Positions 59,708 through 64,000 of a stretch of DNA of 64,000 nucleotides are shown here, piece after piece. Location: assembly GCF_000381885.1 (NCBI RefSeq), contig NZ_KB907216.1:179689-243688 (forward strand), in the 5' to 3' direction. This DNA comes from Actinomadura atramentaria DSM 43919 (GTDB taxonomy: Bacteria; Actinomycetota; Actinomycetes; Streptosporangiales; Streptosporangiaceae). Within the stretch, counting starts at the first letter, position 1. Each line of letters starts with the position of its first letter. The position numbers were made by a program, and so were the translations under genes. The notes under the pieces were generated by a model. It was not told the origin of the DNA. It did no database searches and was given only the letters and a program-made list of their open reading frames with translations.

Positions 59708-61393
59708 TCACGCGACGATCCGGGCGTTCTCCATCTTGCCGGACTGCAGGCGCTCCCACATGTAGCGGCGGCGCGGCTTGCCGCTGGACGTCCGCTGGAT
59801 GAGGCCGGAGCCGACGACGAGCGTGACCTCCACGTCCTCCCCGACGCGGCGGCGCAGCAGCTCGCGGACGTCCGCCGCCCACGGCGCGTCGCCCGTCTCG
59901 GCGAACAGCGCGAGGCCCTTGGTGCCCGCGCCGGGCACGCCGACGACGACGATCCGGCCCTTGCCGAGCCCGGTCACCTCGGCGATCTTCGACTCCAGGT
60001 CCTCGACGTAGACGGACCGGCCGCGCACCTTGATGCTGTCGCCCATCCGGCCGAGCACGAACAACTGGCCCTCGTGGAAGAACCCCGCGTCACCCGTAAA
60101 GACAGTTCTTCCCCGACCAACCGACCCCGACCGACCTCCCGTACCGTCCTCGAACCGCGTCGACTTGCCCTCGGCCCCGGCGTAGTAGCCCTTGCACGCC
60201 GACGCGCCGCCGACGACGATCTCGCCGAGCCGGCCGGCGGGCAGCTCCTTGCCGTCGTCGTCCACGATCGTCACCGGGACGTCCGCCTCGGGCGTGCCGC
60301 AGCCGACGACCCAGCCGGCCTTCAGGCCGACGCAGTCCGGCCCGAGCGTCCGCTGATCCAGGATCTTCACCGGCTCGCCGAACGCCAGCGACTCCCCGTC
60401 CGGCCGGATCGCCAGCGGGTCGCGGCGCTCCTGGTCGAGGCTGACGAGCAGCGTCGTCTCGGCCATGCCGTACGCGGGCATGAACGTCGAGCGCCGGAAC
60501 CCGAACGGCTCCAGCAGCTCGGCGAAGACCTCCAGCGAGTGCGGGTCGATCGGCTCCGCGCCGATCAGCGCCATCTTCCAGCCGGACAGGTCGAGCCCTT
60601 CCAACTGCTCGGGCTTCACGCGCCGCGCGACGTACGCGTACGCGAACGGCGGCGCGGCCGTGTGGTGCGCCTCGGCGAAGCAGCGGACCCAGCGCGCGGG
60701 GTCGCGGATGAAGTGGTCCGGGCGCATCAGCCGGAGCATGCCCTGCCGGGCGATCGGGGTGATGAACGCGCCGATGAGGCCCATGTCGTGGTACAGCGGC
60801 AGCCAGGACGCGACGACGTCCCCGTCCCGGTAGCCCGCGCCCCGGACGATCAGCTCGCTGTTGGCCTCCAGGTTCTCCCACGTCACCATGACGCCGCGCG
60901 GCGCGCCGCTCGACCCGGACGTGAACTGCAGCAGCGCCAGCTCCCCGGCCTCCTGGACCGGGGCCTCCTTCTCGGCCTGCCGGGGCCGCCACGGCTCGCC
61001 CGCGATCCCGGCGCGCTCCATCGCGGCGGCGGTGTCGGCGGCCAGGTCGTCGGACGCGATGGTCAGCACGGGCTTCGCCTGCCGGAGGATCGCGGCGACG
61101 TGGTTGACGTAGTCCTCGCCGCTCTGGAACAGCGGCGGCGTGATCAGGCAGACGGTGGCGCCCGCGACCCAGACGGCGAAGTAGGTCTCGATGCACGTGA
61201 AGTCCGTCGGCAGCACCATGCAGACGACGTCGCCGGGGCGGACGCCCTCCTCGATCAGGGCCGCGCCCGTGCGGCGCGCCGCGGCGGCGATCTCGCCGTA
61301 GTCCCGGAACTCCCAGCCGCCGTCGTCGGCCGCCAGGTGGACGCCGCGTTCGGTGTTCGGCTCGTCCAGCCAGTCCCGCAGCGCAGATGCCAT
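59708..61393 (-). CDS. Fatty acyl-AMP ligase-like enzyme
   Basis: A 561-residue ANL enzyme. The P-loop LLQFTSGSSGAPRGVMVTWE and WLPLYHDMGLIGAFITPIA are typical of FAAL/FadD32-like enzymes; YGMAETTLLV, FTGDAGFFHEGQLFVLGRMGD and the C-terminal RTSSGKPRRRYMWERL (Lys present) follow. It makes acyl-adenylates from fatty acids. An unusual Gly/Arg-rich insert GGRSGSVGRGRTVF precedes FTGD. ATG 61393 with GAAGGGGAAACG upstream. It is the first gene of a two-gene unit with the fusion enzyme; no carrier protein or polyketide synthase is seen. Confidence 0.9.
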   Translation of the reverse strand: MASALRDWLDEPNTERGVHLAADDGGWEFRDYGEIAAAARRTGAALIEEGVRPGDVVCMVLPTDFTCIETYFAVWVAGATVCLITPPLFQSGEDYVNHVAAILRQAKPVLTIASDDLAADTAAAMERAGIAGEPWRPRQAEKEAPVQEAGELALLQFTSGSSGAPRGVMVTWENLEANSELIVRGAGYRDGDVVASWLPLYHDMGLIGAFITPIARQGMLRLMRPDHFIRDPARWVRCFAEAHHTAAPPFAYAYVARRVKPEQLEGLDLSGWKMALIGAEPIDPHSLEVFAELLEPFGFRRSTFMPAYGMAETTLLVSLDQERRDPLAIRPDGESLAFGEPVKILDQRTLGPDCVGLKAGWVVGCGTPEADVPVTIVDDDGKELPAGRLGEIVVGGASACKGYYAGAEGKSTRFEDGTGGRSGSVGRGRTVFTGDAGFFHEGQLFVLGRMGDSIKVRGRSVYVEDLESKIAEVTGLGKGRIVVVGVPGAGTKGLALFAETGDAPWAADVRELLRRRVGEDVEVTLVVGSGLIQRTSSGKPRRRYMWERLQSGKMENARIVA

Positions 61394-61645
61394 CGTTTCC
61401 CCTTCAAGCGTGCCCACCGCCACGAACGTGACTAGCAGGTAACTTCACCAGCGACGGCTCGTCCTCGTCAACCGAAACGAGGGGGAAACGACCAGGTGGT
61501 CGCATTCGTCTGTGATCCAGGTTACAAAACGGACGTGAAGATCGTTCACCCGGCCCAGTTACCGCAGGTCCGGCCCATTGCTACGGTCGCGTCGCCGGGC
61601 CACCCCCTCCCCCCGACCCCGGCGCTTCAGCACCGAGGAGAGCCC

Positions 61646-62617
61646 ATGCAGAACCGGCGCGCCTTCTGCCGTTCCGCCGCCGTCACCGCGGGCGCCGCAC
61701 TGGTCGGGGGCGCGCTCGCGGCCCCCGCCTCGGCGGCCGGCGCGGAGGTCGTGAACGAGCACAAGCTGTCGGACCACATCGTGGACCTGACCGTCCACTC
61801 GGCGGCGATGAACCGGGACCTCCCCGTCCGGATCATGCTGCCGACCGGCTGGTCCCGGACGGCGAAGCGCACGTGGCCCGTGGTGTGGGCGCTGCACGGC
61901 GGCAACGAGAACTACACCGCCTGGAACATGCACACCGACCTCGCCGCGCGCTCGCTGCGCCGCCAGGTCATCGTCGTCATGCCCGAGGGCGGATACGCGG
62001 GCGGCTACACCGACTGGTGGAACTACGGCTTCGGCAACTCCTACGCGTGGGAGACCTTCCACCTCAAGGAGCTGATGCCGCTGCTGGAAGCGGAGTACCG
62101 GGCGGGGACGAAGCGTGCGGTGTTCGGGCAGTCCACCGGTGGCTACGGTTCGCTGATCTACTCGGCGCGGAACCCGGGGATGTTCCGGTACGCGGCGGCG
62201 TACAGCCCGTTCGCGTCGCTGCTGACGGCGGGCGTCTCGATCGTCCTGGAGACGGGGCTGGCGGGCCTCGGCCCGTTCACCGACAAGAACGCCATGTGGG
62301 GCGACCCGTTCTGGCAGCGCGACGTGTGGGAAGAGCACGACCCGGTGTCGCAGGCCGCGCACCTGCGCGGGACGAAACTGTACGTCTCGGTCGCCAAGAA
62401 CGGCCTCCCCGGCCCGCTGGACCCGCCGACCGCCCAGTTCGCCGACCCGGCCGAAGCCTTCTGCTACTACACGACGAAGCCGTTCCTGGACCGCCTCAAG
62501 GAACTCGGCATCCCGGTCACCACCCACCTCTACGAGCGCGGAACGCACTCGTGGCCGTACTGGCAGGACGAGCTGAGCCGCTCCTGGCCCGCGATGATGC
62601 GAGCGATCGGCGCCTAG
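61646..62617 (+). CDS. Secreted esterase of the antigen 85/esterase D type
   Basis: A 323-residue protein with a Tat-like signal (MQNRRAFCRSAAVTAGAALV, Arg-Arg then Ala-Phe). The catalytic fold has LPVRIMLPTGWSRTAK, VWALHGGNENYTAW, the nucleophile FGQSTGGYGSLIYSA and His in ERGTHSWPYWQ. Sequence style matches the Ag85/FbpA and esterase families. Actinomadura-type organisms lack mycolic acids, so mycolyltransfer is unlikely; a lipid or carbohydrate esterase is more plausible. ATG 61646 with GAGGAG upstream. Divergent from the FAAL gene. Confidence 0.9.
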   Translation: MQNRRAFCRSAAVTAGAALVGGALAAPASAAGAEVVNEHKLSDHIVDLTVHSAAMNRDLPVRIMLPTGWSRTAKRTWPVVWALHGGNENYTAWNMHTDLAARSLRRQVIVVMPEGGYAGGYTDWWNYGFGNSYAWETFHLKELMPLLEAEYRAGTKRAVFGQSTGGYGSLIYSARNPGMFRYAAAYSPFASLLTAGVSIVLETGLAGLGPFTDKNAMWGDPFWQRDVWEEHDPVSQAAHLRGTKLYVSVAKNGLPGPLDPPTAQFADPAEAFCYYTTKPFLDRLKELGIPVTTHLYERGTHSWPYWQDELSRSWPAMMRAIGA

Positions 62618-62651
62618 CCGAACCGGGCCGTCCAAATGCCACAATACGGAC

Positions 62652-63368
62652 ATGGCATCGTTCTCCCACCGCACCGCCGCCGGCTACACCGCGTCCCTCC
62701 TCGCGGCCCTGGCGACGGCGGCGGTGGGGCTCGGCTTCGCCGTCGCGATGTTCCCCGACGGCACGAAGGACCTGAACGCCTATAGAGCGGCACCCGCCTG
62801 CGAGCCCGCGCAGCGGCACCACGCGGATTGCAGGCGGACCGAAGAACTCACGGTCGTCAAGGTCAAGATCAGCCACAAGCGCAGCGAGAACACCACCACG
62901 ACGCTGACCGACGCGACCGGCGGGACGTGGCGCTCCGATTACCCCAACGACGGCCCGGTGGTCGCGAGCCTGGACGTGGGCGACGAGGTGGTGGGCACGA
63001 TCTGGCGCGGAAAGCTCACGGAGCTGGCCGCCCAGGGCGACACCCAGCGAACCGCCGACGCCCCCGCGGACATGCGCGCGAGAACCCTGATCATGGCGCT
63101 GATCCTCGTCCCGAGCGGCCTGGTCACAGCGGCGGCCTGCGCTTGGCGCCTGGCCCGCGTCAAAGACCCGAAGACCCCCACCCCGGGCATGAAGGCGACC
63201 TTGTACCTGGGCATAGCGCTCTTCGTGGCGTCCCTCTTCTGCCCGCTGGTCCTCCACGGTTCCCAGACGGAACGCTTCTGGCCGGTCCTGGCGGTCTGGA
63301 CCCCGATCGCCGCCATCATGACGATCGTCGCCCGCACCCACGTCACGGCCCAACACAAGAAGCCCTAA
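62652..63368 (+). CDS. Membrane protein of unknown function
   Basis: A 238-residue protein with an N-terminal signal anchor, an extracytoplasmic Cys-containing loop (ACEPAQRHHADCRR), a beta-rich domain, and two to three C-terminal transmembrane segments (TLIMALILVPSGLVTAAA, LYLGIALFVASLFCPLVL, FWPVLAVWTPIAAIMTIV). It resembles DUF3592-type proteins in layout, not a firm match. Codons in the 3' half favour C and A. Convergent overlap with the DUF3054 gene. Confidence 0.75.
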   Translation: MASFSHRTAAGYTASLLAALATAAVGLGFAVAMFPDGTKDLNAYRAAPACEPAQRHHADCRRTEELTVVKVKISHKRSENTTTTLTDATGGTWRSDYPNDGPVVASLDVGDEVVGTIWRGKLTELAAQGDTQRTADAPADMRARTLIMALILVPSGLVTAAACAWRLARVKDPKTPTPGMKATLYLGIALFVASLFCPLVLHGSQTERFWPVLAVWTPIAAIMTIVARTHVTAQHKKP

Positions 63369-63709
63369 CGGACGACCCGCGCGACCCCCCGCCACCCCAG
63401 CAACGTCGCCCCAAGAAACAAGCACGCCACAACAACGAACGCACCGGCCGTCCCCTGCCCAGAAACCCCCCGCAGGACCATCCCCACGACGACCGCGGAG
63501 ACCCAGACAGCAACCCCGGAAGGCCAAACAACCAGCGGCCGCCGCCACCCGACCGACACCCACCCCACACAAACCCCAACAAAAAACGGCCAAAAAGTCC
63601 CAAGCACATCAACAACGGACCCGACCCCCTCATGAGTCCGCCGCCCGATCACCACAAAAACGACAACACAAACAACATCCAAACCAAACCCAAAAACCCG
63701 ACCCCGCAT
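63365..63709 (-). CDS. DUF3054 family membrane protein
   Basis: A 114-residue protein with four membrane helices (FGLDVVCVVVFVVIGRRTHE, FFVGVCVGWVSVGWRRP, AVWVSAVVVGMVLRGVSG, AGAFVVVACLFLGATLLGW) and the family motif SGQGTAGAFVVVA. Start at 63709 or slightly upstream. The coding strand is strikingly G/T-rich, unlike the neighbours. Unknown function. Confidence 0.85.
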   Translation of the reverse strand: MRGRVFGFGLDVVCVVVFVVIGRRTHEGVGSVVDVLGTFWPFFVGVCVGWVSVGWRRPLVVWPSGVAVWVSAVVVGMVLRGVSGQGTAGAFVVVACLFLGATLLGWRGVARVVR

Positions 63710-63721
63710 AACCCACCCCAA

Positions 63722-63904
63722 CTAAAAACTAAAGAAGAAACCCCAAACCCCCAGCGAGCGAAACCCGAGAACGAACAGCCACCCCAGGGGGTGTGGGGGG
63801 CGGAGCCCCCACACCGGGGGGCTCCGGGGGGTCGTCCCCCCGGGAAAAGCGAAGGAGCCCGCCGGGAAGCAACAAAGTTGCGACCAGACGAGCCCCAAGC
63901 TCCG
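63722..63904. other. Intergenic region with hairpin repeats before the tRNA
   Basis: No gene. The first part is A/C-rich; the second part holds the two G/C-run hairpins listed separately. It contains the terminator region of the tRNA transcript, which runs on the minus strand. Confidence 0.5.
63789..63842. repeat. Twin G-run/C-run hairpins, related to the 15.7 kb repeats
   Basis: GGTGTGGGGG-GCGGAG-CCCCCACACC (63789-63814) and CCGGGGGG-TCGT-CCCCCCGG (63823-63842). The second shares the GGGGGG-TCGT-CCCCCC core with 15696-15711. Likely terminators for the tRNA and a dispersed repeat family. Confidence 0.7.
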
Positions 63905-63978
63905 TAGCGGGGACAGGATTTGAACCTGCGACCTCTGGGTTATGAGCCCAGCGAGCTACCGAACTGCTCCACCCCGCG
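63905..63978 (-). tRNA. Initiator tRNA-fMet (CAT)
   Basis: A 74-nt cloverleaf: acceptor CGCGGGG/CCCCGC, anticodon loop CTCATAA with CAT, flanked by the GGG/CCC base pairs in the anticodon stem that mark initiators, and T arm GGTTCAAATCC. Position 1 (C) is mismatched with position 72 (T), an initiator feature. No CCA is encoded. It reads on the minus strand toward the hairpin repeat. Confidence 0.95.
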
Positions 63979-64000
63979 GCGATGTCTTAACTCTATGGGG

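Noticed and set aside
56804..61435. 1543-codon open frame on the plus strand
   Set aside because: It is antisense to the FAAL and fusion genes; open only because of extreme GC bias, with Arg/Val/His-rich shadow composition and no family resemblance.
61646..62617. Mycolyltransferase (antigen 85)
   Set aside because: The fold matches, but nothing in the window suggests mycolic acids and the genus inferred lacks them; called an esterase instead.

Overview
This is a very GC-rich window (my impression is above 70%) with strong third-position GC bias, many GTG starts and many 1-4 bp gene overlaps. Gene content points to a spore-forming actinomycete, most likely Thermomonosporaceae (Actinomadura-like). 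The evidence is an Actinobacteria-type 2-oxoglutarate decarboxylase followed by a DUF6104 gene, Lsr2, a WhiB1-like protein, an XRE/DUF5753 regulator with DUF397 partners, a BldC-like protein, a mycothiol-linked SigR/RsrA pair, a nickel superoxide dismutase with its protease, and an initiator tRNA. The genus is an inference from gene content; no marker was aligned.

Layout. 1-3.6 kb: the end of kgd, DUF6104, a DUF4097/PadR pair with an operator-like promoter, a broken hydrolase remnant and lsr2. 3.9-14.5 kb: an accessory region with a methyltransferase under a triple half-site, a SUKH-3 immunity-like operon, an aminoglycoside phosphotransferase-like gene, two DUF397 proteins, two XRE regulators, a BldC-like protein, a TetR protein and a shared leader repeat. 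14.6-21 kb: a secreted lipase, a repeat-rich convergent junction, an amino-acid ABC importer with an oxidoreductase, and malic enzyme. 21-26 kb: sodX/sodN, a GNAT protein, an RsbW-like anti-sigma factor with a SigB/SigF-type sigma factor, a lipid kinase and whiB1.

25.8-47.5 kb is a conserved actinobacterial backbone in the same order and orientation as I recall around Mycobacterium tuberculosis whiB1-pdtaS-TB7.3-rsrA-sigH-SRAP-aroA-rsgA. Here it is opened by a biotin block: bioF, GntR, Uma2, bioB, bioD, carotenoid oxygenase, GNAT, a BsaP-like protein, a biotin carrier and a divergent biotin carboxylase. Two HD-domain membrane proteins and an epimerase follow. A TnpB-only transposon with an IS605-type right end sits between rsgA and hisN. 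49.8-63.7 kb: a small membrane protein, an L-2-hydroxyglutarate oxidase-like enzyme, a carboxylesterase/TetR/SDR/P450 cluster, an L,D-transpeptidase, a hydrolase-adenylation fusion with a fatty acyl-AMP ligase, an Ag85-like esterase and two membrane proteins. The window closes with a hairpin repeat and an initiator tRNA.

The best leads for new biology are the biotin carboxylase with altered active-site residues next to a stand-alone 70-residue carrier and biotin genes; the hydrolase/adenylation fusion whose adenylation motifs are degenerate; the PadR regulator with an 11-residue tryptophan repeat; the orphan TnpB with a readable guide-RNA end; and the XRE/DUF397/BldC-like accessory region.
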